Translations under genes and position numbers: made by a program | Assembly: GCF_900129205.1 (NCBI RefSeq) | Contig: NZ_FQUK01000010.1 | Location: 1-62,585, forward strand | Length of the DNA stretch: 62,585 nt | Direction: 5' to 3' | Origin: Thermomonas hydrothermalis | GTDB lineage: Bacteria > Pseudomonadota > Gammaproteobacteria > Xanthomonadales > Xanthomonadaceae | Notes under the pieces: model-generated | What the model was told of the DNA's origin: nothing | What the model saw: only the letters and a program-made list of their open reading frames with translations | The model's database searches: none | Part shown: one piece after another, positions 49,466-57,959 of the stretch | How the letters are laid out: every line of letters starts with the position of its first letter | Position numbering within the stretch: position 1 is the stretch's first letter

Positions 49466-50518
49466 ATGTTTGGCGAAAGACTGAAACTGGCCCGCAAGCG
49501 CTCCGGCCTGTCCCTTCGGGGACTGGCCGATGCCATCAACCATGCGGTCAGTGCCCAGGCGATCGGCCGCTATGAGCGCAACGAGATGCTGCCCGGTTCG
49601 GCGACCGCCCTGAAACTCGCCAAGGCGCTCGGCGTCCCGCTGAGCTACCTGTTCAGCCCCTCGGAGATCCGCCTCGAGGGGGTGGAGTTTCGCAAGACCG
49701 CTGCGACCCGGGCCCAGGAGCGCGCCATGGTGGAAGCCGCCGTCCTGGACAGCCTCGACCGCTACCTGCTCGTCGAAGACCTGCTGGAGATCGGCAGCCA
49801 TGTGTGGGACAAGCCCGAAGGGGCTCCCTTCAAGGTCTCCGACCTCGATGATGCGGAGACCGCCGCCGAGAGCGTCCGCAAGGCCTGGAACCTGGGTGGC
49901 GACGCGATCCCCAACGTTACCGAGCTGCTCGAAGAGCACGGCATCAAGGTGCTCAAGCTCGACTTCCCGCTCTCGGTCGACGGACTGACCTGCCGGGTGG
50001 CGCGGCCGGGCCAGGAGAAGGTACCGGTCATCGTGGGTTCGGTGGCGAAATCGGTGGAACGCCGGCGCTTCACCCTGGCTCACGAGCTCGGCCATATGGT
50101 GATGGCCATCGACGGCGACCTGGACGAGGAGAAAGCGTGCCAGCGCTTCGCCAGCGCCCTCTTGATGCCCCGGGAGGACCTGCTGTTCGAGGTCGGGCAG
50201 CGCCGCCATGCCTTCGGCTATGCCGAGATCATCGAGATCAAGCGCATGTACGGCGTCAGCGCCGCCGCCCTGATCGTCCGGCTGCGCGATCTCGGCGTCA
50301 TCACCGAGGGGACCTTGCAGGCCGTGTTTCGCGGCATCGGCCGCACCTGGCGCAAGGCCGAGCCCGAGCCGCTCCCGGAAAACGAGGAACCCCGGCGCTT
50401 CCAGCGCCTGGTGCTCCGCGCCCTTGCTGAGGACATCATCTCGCTTCCCAAAGCCGCAGAGCTGCTGCGCACGAGCACGGGCGAGGTGAGCCGGATCATG
50501 TCAGGACCCGCGGAGTGA
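49466..50518 (+). CDS. XRE-family regulator fused to an ImmA/IrrE metalloprotease domain
   Basis: A 350-residue protein. The helix-turn-helix occupies about residues 1-65 (LKLARKRSGLSLRGLADAIN, YERNEMLPGSATALKLAKAL). The C-terminal IrrE/ImmA-type zinc peptidase has HELGH at 206-210, followed by an E-E-K-A-C-Q-R-F-A-S-A-L-L-M-P block that supplies the third ligand. Similar fusions regulate phage or toxin genes, with the protease clipping a repressor. It precedes a PIN-domain gene by six bases, an arrangement seen in predicted toxin-antitoxin pairs. ATG 49466 lies right after the operator. Confidence 0.85.
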   Translation: MFGERLKLARKRSGLSLRGLADAINHAVSAQAIGRYERNEMLPGSATALKLAKALGVPLSYLFSPSEIRLEGVEFRKTAATRAQERAMVEAAVLDSLDRYLLVEDLLEIGSHVWDKPEGAPFKVSDLDDAETAAESVRKAWNLGGDAIPNVTELLEEHGIKVLKLDFPLSVDGLTCRVARPGQEKVPVIVGSVAKSVERRRFTLAHELGHMVMAIDGDLDEEKACQRFASALLMPREDLLFEVGQRRHAFGYAEIIEIKRMYGVSAAALIVRLRDLGVITEGTLQAVFRGIGRTWRKAEPEPLPENEEPRRFQRLVLRALAEDIISLPKAAELLRTSTGEVSRIMSGPAE

Positions 50519-50524
50519 CCTATC

Positions 50525-51034
50525 GTGCGGGTATTGGTGAGCGACGCCTCGATTCTGATTGAGCTGGCGAAATGGTCCCTCCTCGAGGCGCTCTTCAAGC
50601 TGCCGTTCGAGTTTGCGGTACCCGACGCCCTGTACGAGGACGAGCTCATCGATCTCGGTGAGATCGATCGGGAGCAGCTCAAGGGGTTGGGCCTGCGGGT
50701 CGAGTCCCTGGATGCGGAAGGCATGGCCCGGGCCGTCACTTATCAGACGGCCCGGCCCAAGCTCACCCTCCACGACTGCCTTGCCGTCACCCTGGCCGTG
50801 ACGAACGACTGGCCGTTGCTGACGGGTGACAAGCGCATGCGTGCCCTCGCCGACGAAGAGCACCTCGAGGTGCACGGCGTCTTGTGGGTCATCGACCGGT
50901 TTGCCGAGCACCGCATCGTGCGCAAGCCCACGCTCGCCAAGGCGCTGCGCGGCATGCTGGACGACCCGCGGACACGGCTGCCGAATGCCGAGATCAATAA
51001 GCGGCTCGCCCTCTTCACCGCGAAGCAAGATTGA
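50525..51034 (+). CDS. PIN-domain protein, DUF3368-like (putative RNase toxin)
   Basis: A 169-residue PIN fold. The first catalytic aspartate is D7 in VLVSDASILIELAKW, the middle block is PDALYEDELIDLG, and later acidic positions are LTLHDCLAVTLAV and PLLTGDKRMRAL. These give the four-acid PIN pattern of VapC-like nucleases and DUF3368. The start is GTG 50525, six bases after the XRE-ImmA gene, so the two are co-transcribed. RNA cleavage checked by the upstream regulator is the probable role, inferred from the arrangement. Confidence 0.8.
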   Translation: MRVLVSDASILIELAKWSLLEALFKLPFEFAVPDALYEDELIDLGEIDREQLKGLGLRVESLDAEGMARAVTYQTARPKLTLHDCLAVTLAVTNDWPLLTGDKRMRALADEEHLEVHGVLWVIDRFAEHRIVRKPTLAKALRGMLDDPRTRLPNAEINKRLALFTAKQD

Positions 51035-51072
51035 GCGGCCGGCACTGACGCCCGGAAAGGATTCTTCGTCAC

Positions 51073-52320
51073 ATGGGAGAACAAGAACGAATGAACGATG
51101 CTGAAAACTTGGCCAAGCTGCTCGGGCACCTGAAGCCCGAGCTGTTTCGCGCCTTCATGGCGGAGGAGTTCGGGCTCGTCATGCCAGAACTCGAAAAGAA
51201 GAAGACCAAGACGGAACATCGCCAAGTCATGGAGGCTGTGCTGGCCGCCTTGCCCGTACTGGAGCGGCAGAGGATCGAGGAGGTCGCCGAGAAGATCATC
51301 CTGTTGACTGACGGTGCAGGTCAGGATGTCGTCGACGGATTCCGGGACGGCATCTTCGATGATGCGGATCGTGAAGCTTTCGATGCCTTGCGCGACCAAT
51401 ACGAACGTGCCTTGTGGCTGTACGCGAACGCCGCCGAGATCTTCAAGGAAGCGCTGGATGCCCGGCAGGCCGACGTGTTCCGCCAGAGCGTCACGTGCTA
51501 CTCGGGCTTCGTCGCGCCGAAGGCTCTCGTCATGGCCACTGATGAGAAGGCGAAGGAGGCGTTCCACGAGAACGTGGCGCGGCAGCTCGGTTGCGCCAAG
51601 GACGACGTCGCCATTCAGATCTTCAAGCGGCTGCGGCCGAACTCGCAGACCGGCGAGGACGTCGATCTGTACCAGATCAGCGTCCACAACAACCGCCCGC
51701 CCGAGATCATCGACTGCGTGCAGGCGAGCGAGTTGGTGGCCCAGGAAGTGGTTCGCGCCGTATCCTCCCACATTACCTACGAGCCGGCCAACGGCCACCT
51801 GGAGGTGCTGTCCAGGGAGACCGACGGGCGCGAGGCGCTGGCGCGTATCGCTGCGGACTGTCTGCTGCAGTCTCCCTTCTCGGGCGAGAGGATCCCGCTC
51901 AAGCAGTACGACTACCAAAGCCTCGCGGCGCCGCGCAGCTTCGACCTCTCAGGCGAAAACGTCGCCTCGGTCAAGGTGGCCGAGCTCGGCTACTCGGACT
52001 CAAACCACCGCTCGCTATTGGTGAAGATCTGGGCCAAGGACCCCGACGACATCCACACGGCCGCGAAGTCGCTGATCGGCCCATCCTTCGACTTCCGCCA
52101 TCACCGCCTGACCTACGCCAGATTGTCGATCCGTTTGAAGAAGGTCGGGCGGGAGCGGGCGCGAACGATCTCCGTGATCCTGCGCGACGACAACAAGTGC
52201 AACATCAAGACCAAGCGCGAGAAGGACCGCGCGCTGTGCGATCGGCTGCTCGCCAAATGGCAGCTGGTCAAGGAGATCGGCGATGTCGTCGAAGCGCCTG
52301 TCGACGAAGTCGCTGCTTGA
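51073..52320 (+). CDS. Unrecognised 415-residue protein of the XRE-ImmA/PIN group
   Basis: No family is recognised. The first 90 residues are a charged helical domain (AKLLGHLKPELFRAFMAEEF and an E-K-K-K-T-K-T-E stretch). Residues 90-180 are helical (YERALWLYANAAEIFKEALD). The remainder alternates strands and helices, with VDLYQISVHNNRPPEIIDC and HITYEPANGHLEVLSRETDG, and a basic segment near the end (IRLKKVGRERARTISVILRD). There is no signal peptide and no membrane segment. The ATG has no strong Shine-Dalgarno. The gene lies 38 bases after the PIN gene and overlaps the next gene by 38 bases. Confidence 0.72.
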   Translation: MGEQERMNDAENLAKLLGHLKPELFRAFMAEEFGLVMPELEKKKTKTEHRQVMEAVLAALPVLERQRIEEVAEKIILLTDGAGQDVVDGFRDGIFDDADREAFDALRDQYERALWLYANAAEIFKEALDARQADVFRQSVTCYSGFVAPKALVMATDEKAKEAFHENVARQLGCAKDDVAIQIFKRLRPNSQTGEDVDLYQISVHNNRPPEIIDCVQASELVAQEVVRAVSSHITYEPANGHLEVLSRETDGREALARIAADCLLQSPFSGERIPLKQYDYQSLAAPRSFDLSGENVASVKVAELGYSDSNHRSLLVKIWAKDPDDIHTAAKSLIGPSFDFRHHRLTYARLSIRLKKVGRERARTISVILRDDNKCNIKTKREKDRALCDRLLAKWQLVKEIGDVVEAPVDEVAA

Positions 52321-53290
52321 CCTGATCGACCTGTTCGAGCGATCTCGGCAGCCGCTCGTCGATGTCGAGGGACAACGCCTACACGGCGTCCCTGGCTGGG
52401 ACCTCGCACGTATGACGCGGATGCCGCCCAAGGAGCGGGATGCGTGGCTCGAATGCATCGGGTACTCCGGCTCCTACCCGGCGCCATGCCGCGACGAACA
52501 CGTTCCCGTCGAACTGGAGGAAGACGACGATCCATCCCGGTACCGGTATCGCTGCCCGGAAACCTTCCGGCTGAAATTCCTCGAAGCCGCGGAAGCGGCA
52601 GTCTATGCCGTTCGCCCCACCGCGTTTCTCGGCGTGGTCGCCGACCTGCTCGACATTCCGAAGGCGCTGCGCAAAGGGATCGACTCGCCCTCAATTGATG
52701 GAGTGCTCTGGAATCTCGGCAAAGCTCGGGTCGGCCCGGCACACACTGACGTCTGGTTCGCGCGCGGCCTCGCGCAATCGGTTGAAGACATCTTCCGGCA
52801 CTTCCATTCCCCGACCCTGCCGGATCAAGGCCTGATCCTGACGTCGGGACAGCCATTGCCCGAGTTCGTGCGTCCCCCCAGGAACTACCGATTCGCGGCG
52901 GTGCGCCAGGTACTCGTCGACTACGTGACAACACCCACCGTGGACATGGACCTGCTCCATCGCATCCTGGCGACGCCTGCGGACGGGATGCTTCGCCCGC
53001 TCCTACCGGTCCACTTCGACGAGTACACCAACACGCTCACCATCCGCAGCAAGAGCAACAAGCCCTGGGTGATCAAGGGCGAACGCCAAGCGGCGGCCGT
53101 CCGCTACATGTACGAGCAGGCAATGAACGACCGTTGGCTGTTGCCAGCCGGCGAAATCTTGGGGGCCGCATACCCGGACAAGAAAACCGCCCGCAGCCAG
53201 CGCATGCAGAACCTCTTCAGCGGCAACACCGAGTGGGAGGACTACATCGCCAACCCCGAGAAGGGCAAGTACGGGTTCCTGCTCGACTGA
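52283..53290 (+). CDS. Unrecognised 335-residue protein of the XRE-ImmA/PIN group
   Basis: No family is recognised. It is acidic and soluble, with no catalytic motif I can name. Cysteines C58, C69 and C91 (LECIG, PAPCRDEHVP, YRCPETF) could bind metal but are not in a standard spacing. A helical middle (KFLEAAEAAVYAVRPTAFLG) follows. The end (IKGERQAAAVRYMYEQAMND, RMQNLFSGNTEWEDYI) could be a winged-helix or interaction domain. The start ATG 52283 lies 38 bases inside the previous gene, so the pair is translationally coupled and probably works together. A strong terminator follows. Confidence 0.7.
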   Translation: MSSKRLSTKSLLDLIDLFERSRQPLVDVEGQRLHGVPGWDLARMTRMPPKERDAWLECIGYSGSYPAPCRDEHVPVELEEDDDPSRYRYRCPETFRLKFLEAAEAAVYAVRPTAFLGVVADLLDIPKALRKGIDSPSIDGVLWNLGKARVGPAHTDVWFARGLAQSVEDIFRHFHSPTLPDQGLILTSGQPLPEFVRPPRNYRFAAVRQVLVDYVTTPTVDMDLLHRILATPADGMLRPLLPVHFDEYTNTLTIRSKSNKPWVIKGERQAAAVRYMYEQAMNDRWLLPAGEILGAAYPDKKTARSQRMQNLFSGNTEWEDYIANPEKGKYGFLLD

Positions 53291-53321
53291 CCCCAGCATC
53301 TTCCCGTCCCTGTTCCGCATG

Positions 53322-53342
53322 ACCGCCTTCGGGCGGTTTTTT
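53322..53342 (+). terminator. Rho-independent terminator closing the XRE-ImmA/PIN operon
   Basis: ACCGCC and GGCGGT form a stem with the stable TTCG loop, followed by six T and then GTTTT. It begins 31 bases after the stop of the 335-residue gene, so the four genes 49466-53290 form a defined transcription unit. Confidence 0.9.
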
Positions 53343-53378
53343 GTTTTCTGTGGCCCGTATTTCCCCGTTTCGGCCGGG

Positions 53379-53399
53379 CCCGTACATCCGCCCGTACAT
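53379..53399 (+). promoter_or_regulatory. Direct repeats upstream of the phage-type replication operon
   Basis: CCCGTACAT occurs at 53379-53387 and again at 53391-53399, 12 bases apart, so both copies face nearly the same side of the helix. A related CCCGTAT lies at 53354-53360. They stand about 80 bases before the first gene of the replication operon and are candidate binding sites for a repressor or activator. No convincing promoter boxes were seen between them and the GTG. Confidence 0.45.
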
Positions 53400-53475
53400 G
53401 GTGGTGGCGGACGCCCGCACATCACGAATCCGACACTGACCTCACGTTTTCGCAATCACCCGAAAGGAGAAAAAC

Positions 53476-53688
53476 GTGAGTATCAAACACCTCAACCAAC
53501 GCCAACTGGCCGACCGTTGGGGCGTCAGCGAAGCCACCTTGGAACGCTGGCGCTCCGAAGGGATCGGGCCGGTCTTTCTGAAGATCCAAGGCCGCGTGCT
53601 CTACCGCGTCGAGGACGTCGAGTCCTACGAGGCGGAGTGCCTGCGCAAGAGCACCTCCGAGCGCGTCGGCGCGGGAGGTGTCGCATGA
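53476..53688 (+). CDS. Small MerR/HTH_17-like DNA-binding protein
   Basis: A 70-residue protein made mainly of one winged helix-turn-helix (LNQRQLADRWGVSEATLERW, then GPVFLKIQGRVLYRVEDVES), the pattern of excisionase-like and phage regulator proteins. The start is GTG 53476 after AAGGAGA. It overlaps the next gene by four bases, so it opens the replication operon. An excisionase or operon-regulator role is possible. Confidence 0.78.
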   Translation: MSIKHLNQRQLADRWGVSEATLERWRSEGIGPVFLKIQGRVLYRVEDVESYEAECLRKSTSERVGAGGVA

Positions 53689-54155
53689 GCCGCCTCACCC
53701 CCGACCAGGTTCTCGCCACGCCGGCCGGCGAGCTGGCCGCGCTGCAAAGCGAGGCGCTGTTCCAGCTGAAGAACGATGCCGCCGATCTGCTCTCGGTGGC
53801 CCGCGCCATCGTCGAGCACATCGACCGGGCACTCGAACTGAAATACGCCGACCGCGCCCATGCCCTGCGCCTGGCCGCCGGCAAGGACACCGGCATCGTG
53901 CATTTCGATGACGGCCACGTGCGCGTCACTGCCGACCTACCCAAGCGGGTCGAGTGGGATCAGCGGCGCCTTGCCGAGGTCGTTCGCCGCATCGCCAACG
54001 GCGGCGAGGACCCGGCCGAGTACGTCGAGATCAGCTATCGCGTCTCGGAAACCAAGTTCAACGCCTGGCCGGAGTCGCTGAAGAGCGCCTTCGCGCCCGC
54101 CCGCACGCTCAAGACCGGCAAGCCCGGCTTCCGCCTCGCCCTGATGAAGGAGTGA
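53685..54155 (+). CDS. Phage-type hypothetical protein (156 residues)
   Basis: Function not recognised. The N-terminal half is helical (TPAGELAALQSEALFQLKND, then ARAIVEHIDRALELKYADRA). The C-terminal half has strands (GIVHFDDGHVRVTADLPKRV) and ends KTGKPGFRLALMKE. Small proteins of this type sit early in replication operons of many temperate phages. ATG 53685 overlaps the previous stop by four bases. Confidence 0.7.
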   Translation: MSRLTPDQVLATPAGELAALQSEALFQLKNDAADLLSVARAIVEHIDRALELKYADRAHALRLAAGKDTGIVHFDDGHVRVTADLPKRVEWDQRRLAEVVRRIANGGEDPAEYVEISYRVSETKFNAWPESLKSAFAPARTLKTGKPGFRLALMKE

Positions 54156-54160
54156 CCGCC

Positions 54161-54442
54161 ATGTTCAAGAACCGCACTTTGCTCGAGAAGCTGAAGAACA
54201 AGCATCCCTACCTGCTGGACGAGTTGCCGGCCACGGTCCGCGTGGATGGTATCGAGATGCCGCTCGAAAGCGCCACCCTGGACCAGATCGCCTTCGCCGT
54301 CATCGCCCTCGAAAACGAGGTCCGGCCCATCAGTCGCCGCATGAACGCCTTGCGGGAGCTCTACGACCTCGCCCGTAAACGCGGTGCACTCGGCGCGCAC
54401 CGGATCGGAGACGCCATCGCCGACAAGGAGGGCCGCTCATGA
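54161..54442 (+). CDS. Phage-type hypothetical protein (93 residues)
   Basis: A 93-residue protein with a basic N terminus (FKNRTLLEKLKNKHPYLLDE), a short strand pair and a helical C terminus (ALENEVRPISRRMNALRELY). No family is recognised. The start ATG 54161 lies five bases after the previous stop, and its stop overlaps the Sak4-like gene by four bases. It is probably an accessory of recombination or replication, inferred from position. Confidence 0.68.
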   Translation: MFKNRTLLEKLKNKHPYLLDELPATVRVDGIEMPLESATLDQIAFAVIALENEVRPISRRMNALRELYDLARKRGALGAHRIGDAIADKEGRS

Positions 54443-55296
54443 GCCTTCCCATCATCTCCGCCGACCAGCGCCTGGCCGAGAAGCGCGGCGTCAAGGGCGT
54501 GCTGGTCGGCAAGAGCGGCATCGGCAAGACCTCGCAGCTCTGGACGCTGGCGCCCGAGGCCACCCTGTTCTTCGACCTCGAGGCGGGCGATCTCGCCGTC
54601 GAAGGATGGGCCGGCGACACGATCCGGCCGCGCACCTGGCAGGAATGCCGCGACTTCGCGGTGTACATCGGCGGGCCGAACCCGGCGCTGCGCGACGACC
54701 AGCCGTTCAGCCAGGCCCACTTCGACGCCGTCTGCGCCCGCTTCGGCGACCCCAGCGTGCTCGACAAGTACGAGACCGTGTTCGTCGACTCGATCACCGT
54801 CGCCGGGCGTCTGTGTCTGCAGTGGTGCAAGGGCCAGCCGCAGGCCTACTCCGAGAAGACCGGCAAGCCCGACCTTCGCGGGGCCTACGGCCTGATGGGC
54901 CAGGAGATGATCGCCTGGCTCACCCACCTGCAGCACACGCGCGGCAAGAACGTGTGGTTCGTCGGCATCCTCGACGAGCGACTCGACGACTTCAATCGCC
55001 GCGTCTTCCAACTGCAGATCGACGGTTCCAAGACCGGGCTCGAGCTGCCGGGCATCGTCGACGAGGTGGTGACGCTGGCCGAGCTCAAGGCCGACGACGG
55101 CACCGCCTACCGCGCCTTCGTCTGCCACACGCTCAATCCCTGGGGCTACCCCGCCAAGGACCGCTCCGGCCGCCTGGACCAGATCGAGGAGCCGCATCTT
55201 GGCCGGCTGATGGCCAAGATCGCCAGCCCCGCGCGCCCCGCCCTCGAACGCCTCGACTTCGCGCGCCCCGCGCCTTCCGAACCCGTACAGCAATAA
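54439..55296 (+). CDS. Phage AAA/RecA-like ATPase, Sak4 type
   Basis: A 285-residue single-domain ATPase. Walker A is VGKSGIGKTSQ at about residues 27-37, the Walker B-like strand is ETVFVDSITVAG, and the rest fits the small RecA-like ATPases (Sak4 and relatives) that promote single-strand annealing together with a phage SSB. The neighbour is an SSB-like protein, which supports the assignment. It overlaps the preceding gene by four bases. Confidence 0.8.
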   Translation: MSLPIISADQRLAEKRGVKGVLVGKSGIGKTSQLWTLAPEATLFFDLEAGDLAVEGWAGDTIRPRTWQECRDFAVYIGGPNPALRDDQPFSQAHFDAVCARFGDPSVLDKYETVFVDSITVAGRLCLQWCKGQPQAYSEKTGKPDLRGAYGLMGQEMIAWLTHLQHTRGKNVWFVGILDERLDDFNRRVFQLQIDGSKTGLELPGIVDEVVTLAELKADDGTAYRAFVCHTLNPWGYPAKDRSGRLDQIEEPHLGRLMAKIASPARPALERLDFARPAPSEPVQQ

Positions 55297-55308
55297 GGAG
55301 CCACGACC

Positions 55309-55905
55309 ATGAGTTATTTCGATTTCAACGATGCCAACGAGCAGTCTTCGTTCGACCTGATCCCCAAGGGCACGCTGGTGCGCGTGCGCATGACCATCCG
55401 CCCCGGCGGCTTCGACGATGCGAGCCAGGGCTGGACCGGCGGCTACGCCACCCGCAACGACAACACCGGTTCGGTGTACCTCAACTGCGAGTTCGTCGTG
55501 ATGGAGGGCGAGTACGCCCGCCGCAAGATGTGGTCGCTGATCGGCCTCCATAGCCCCAAGGGCCCCGAGTGGGCCAATATGGGCCGCGCCTTCGTCAAGG
55601 CGATCCTGAACTCCGCGCGCGGCGTCCATCCGGGCGACGCCAGTCCCCAGGCCCAGAACGCCCGGCGCATCGCCGGGTTCGCCGACCTCGACGGCATCGA
55701 GTTCCTCGGCAAGGTCGATTGGGAGAAGGACCAGAACGGCCAGGACAAGGCAGTCATCAAGCAGGCGATCCAGCCCGATCACAAGGACTACGCCGCATTG
55801 ATGGGGGCAGCGCGTGCACCGGTGCCGTCGACCACCACCCCGAACGCCTATGCCCAGGCTACGGGTCGCGCTCCGGTCACGGGCCGCCCGAGCTGGGCGC
55901 AGTAA
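55309..55905 (+). CDS. Phage SSB-like protein, DUF669 type
   Basis: A 198-residue protein of the phage single-strand-binding/DUF669 type. The sequence opens MSYFDFNDANEQSSFDLIPK and continues TLVRVRMTIRPGGFDDASQ, LNCEFVVMEGEYARRKMW, and the charged RIAGFADLDGIEFLGKVDWE. The C terminus is Pro/Thr/Ala-rich. These proteins appear beside Sak4-type ATPases and helicases in phage recombination modules. ATG 55309 follows a good AAGGAG. Confidence 0.78.
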   Translation: MSYFDFNDANEQSSFDLIPKGTLVRVRMTIRPGGFDDASQGWTGGYATRNDNTGSVYLNCEFVVMEGEYARRKMWSLIGLHSPKGPEWANMGRAFVKAILNSARGVHPGDASPQAQNARRIAGFADLDGIEFLGKVDWEKDQNGQDKAVIKQAIQPDHKDYAALMGAARAPVPSTTTPNAYAQATGRAPVTGRPSWAQ

Positions 55906-55919
55906 GGGGGGCTGCGGGC

Positions 55920-57596
55920 ATGATGCTTCGTCCCCGTCAGGCCCTGCTGGTGGAGCGCTCGCTCGCCGCGCTCTACCTGCACGGCAACACCCTGGCCATC
56001 GGCCCGACCGGCTCCGGCAAGACCATCATGCTGTCGGCGGTCGCCGGCGGCGTGTTGGAGGAGCCCGACGCGAAGGCCTGCATCCTCGCGCACCGCGATG
56101 AGCTCACCGCCCAGAACCGGGAGAAGTTCGGCCGGGTCAATCCGGGCGTCGCGACCTCGGTGTTCGATGCCAAGGAGAAGTCCTGGGCCGGGCGCGCCAC
56201 CTTCGCGATGGTGCAGACGCTCTCACGCGACGCGCATCTCGACGCGATGCCCACGCTCGATCTGCTGGTGGTCGACGAGGCGCACCATGCCGCCTCGCCG
56301 TCCTATCGGCGCGTGATAGATCGCGTGCTGTCGCGCAACCCCAGGGCGCTGATCTTCGGCGCCACGGCCACGCCCGCACGCAGCGACGGCAAGGGGCTGC
56401 GGGAGGTCTTCAGCAACGTGGCCGACCAGATCACCCTGGGCGAGCTCATCGCCTCCGGCCATCTGGTGCCGCCGCGCACCTTCGTCATTGATGTCGGCGC
56501 GCAATCGGCCCTCGCCCAGGTGCGCCGCACCGCCACCGACTTCGACATGACCGAGGTGGAGGCGATCCTCAACAGGACGCCGATCACCGACGCGGTGATC
56601 CGTCATTGGCGCGAGAAGGCCGGCGACCGCAAGACCATCGTGTTCTGCTCCACCGTGGCCCACGCGCAGTGCGTGGCCGACGCCTTCGTCGCCGCCGGCG
56701 TTCGCGCCGTGCTGATCCACGGTGATCTGTCGGACGCCGAGCGCAAGGTGCGCCTGGCCGAGTACGAGACCGGCGAGGCGCAAGTCGTCGTCAACGTGGC
56801 GGTGCTGACCGAGGGCTACGACTACACGCCCACGTCCTGCGTGGTGCTGCTGCGACCGAGCTCGCACAAGTCGACACTGACCCAGATGATCGGTCGTGGG
56901 CTGCGCACCGTCGATCCGGCCGAGCATCCCGGCGTGGTCAAGACCGATTGCATCGTCCTCGACTTCGGCACCGCGACCCTCATGCACGGCTCGCTGGAGC
57001 AGGAGGCCAACCTGGACGGCCACCAGCACCAGGGGCAGGCGCCCACCAAGGAGTGCCCCTCCTGCGAGGCATTGGTCCCGCTCGGCTGCCGCGAATGCCC
57101 ACTGTGCGGCTTCGAGTGGACCATTGATCCGGCCGAGCAGGCGGAAGCCATGGACGACTTCGTCATGACGGAGATAGACCTGCTCAAGCGCTCCAACTTC
57201 CGCTGGTGCGATCTCTTCGGCTGCGACGATGCCTTGATGGCCACCGGCCTCCAAGCCTGGGGCGGCATCTTCTTCCTCAACGGGCGCTGGCACGCGGTCG
57301 GTGGCGGCCGGAGTCTTCCGCCCCGTCTGCTGGCGGTCGGCGACCGCAGCGTCTGCATGGCCAAGGCGGACGACTGGCTCAACGACAACGAGTCCCTCGA
57401 CACCGCCCACAAGACCCGCCGCTGGCTCAACGAACCGCCCACCGAGAAGCAGCTGCGCTACCTGCCGCAGGCCATGCGCGCCGACTTCGGGCTCACCCGC
57501 TACCAGGCCTCGGCGCTGCTCGCGTTCCAGTTCAACAAGTCGTCGATCCATCGCCTTGTGCTGGCAGCCAACGACGAACACCGGAGGGCGGCGTGA
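55920..57596 (+). CDS. DEAD/DEAH-box helicase, phage type
   Basis: A superfamily 2 helicase of 558 residues. Walker A is IGPTGSGKT (27-35), motif II is LLVVDEAHHAA, motif III is FGATATPAR, and motif VI is QMIGRGLRTVD. A four-cysteine zinc knuckle follows at about residues 378-397 (ECPSCEALVPLGCRECPLCG), then a C-terminal domain of about 160 residues. It is related to phage and plasmid helicases of the UvsW/RecQ-like or type III restriction kind. ATG 55920 is followed immediately by a second ATG. It overlaps the next gene by four bases. Confidence 0.87.
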   Translation: MMLRPRQALLVERSLAALYLHGNTLAIGPTGSGKTIMLSAVAGGVLEEPDAKACILAHRDELTAQNREKFGRVNPGVATSVFDAKEKSWAGRATFAMVQTLSRDAHLDAMPTLDLLVVDEAHHAASPSYRRVIDRVLSRNPRALIFGATATPARSDGKGLREVFSNVADQITLGELIASGHLVPPRTFVIDVGAQSALAQVRRTATDFDMTEVEAILNRTPITDAVIRHWREKAGDRKTIVFCSTVAHAQCVADAFVAAGVRAVLIHGDLSDAERKVRLAEYETGEAQVVVNVAVLTEGYDYTPTSCVVLLRPSSHKSTLTQMIGRGLRTVDPAEHPGVVKTDCIVLDFGTATLMHGSLEQEANLDGHQHQGQAPTKECPSCEALVPLGCRECPLCGFEWTIDPAEQAEAMDDFVMTEIDLLKRSNFRWCDLFGCDDALMATGLQAWGGIFFLNGRWHAVGGGRSLPPRLLAVGDRSVCMAKADDWLNDNESLDTAHKTRRWLNEPPTEKQLRYLPQAMRADFGLTRYQASALLAFQFNKSSIHRLVLAANDEHRRAA

Positions 57597-57949
57597 TATG
57601 CGCGATCTGCGGACGAGAGGGACGCGGCTTCTGCTGGCTGTCGCCGAGGAACGGCTCGCGTGCGCCGGACGGCAAGCGCCTGTTCAAGCGCTTCTGCTCC
57701 ATGCGCTGCCAGGACATTCATCTGCAACGACTGAAGGCGGGAGGCGGTGTCGTGATCGATCCCACCCATAACGAGAAGGCCGCCATGGAGGCGGTCCTGC
57801 CCTCGCTCGGCGAGTACGTGGCGTCCATCGGCATGGACCGGTCGCTCGCGAGCTACACCCGGGAAGAGGTCCTGCAACTGGTCGATGTGGTGCTCACCGC
57901 CTACTTCGACAACCTGCGGGAGCGCACGCCCGACGATGTGCCGTTTTGA
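57593..57949 (+). CDS. Small zinc-finger-like protein in the replication operon
   Basis: A 118-residue protein starting at GTG 57593, overlapping the helicase stop (GTGA). The first 40 residues hold two cysteine pairs (ICAICGREGRGFCW and RFCSMRCQDIHL), likely one zinc site. The rest is helical with an acidic end (SYTREEVLQLVDVVLTAYFD). Family not recognised. Zinc-finger proteins of this type are frequent in phage operons between the helicase and nuclease genes. Confidence 0.72.
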   Translation: MICAICGREGRGFCWLSPRNGSRAPDGKRLFKRFCSMRCQDIHLQRLKAGGGVVIDPTHNEKAAMEAVLPSLGEYVASIGMDRSLASYTREEVLQLVDVVLTAYFDNLRERTPDDVPF

Positions 57950-57959
57950 GGAGGCGGTG

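Noticed and set aside
56223-57581. Long open frame opposite the helicase gene
   Set aside because: The plus-strand helicase motifs are intact; the antisense product is rich in His, Gln and Gly without recognisable domains.
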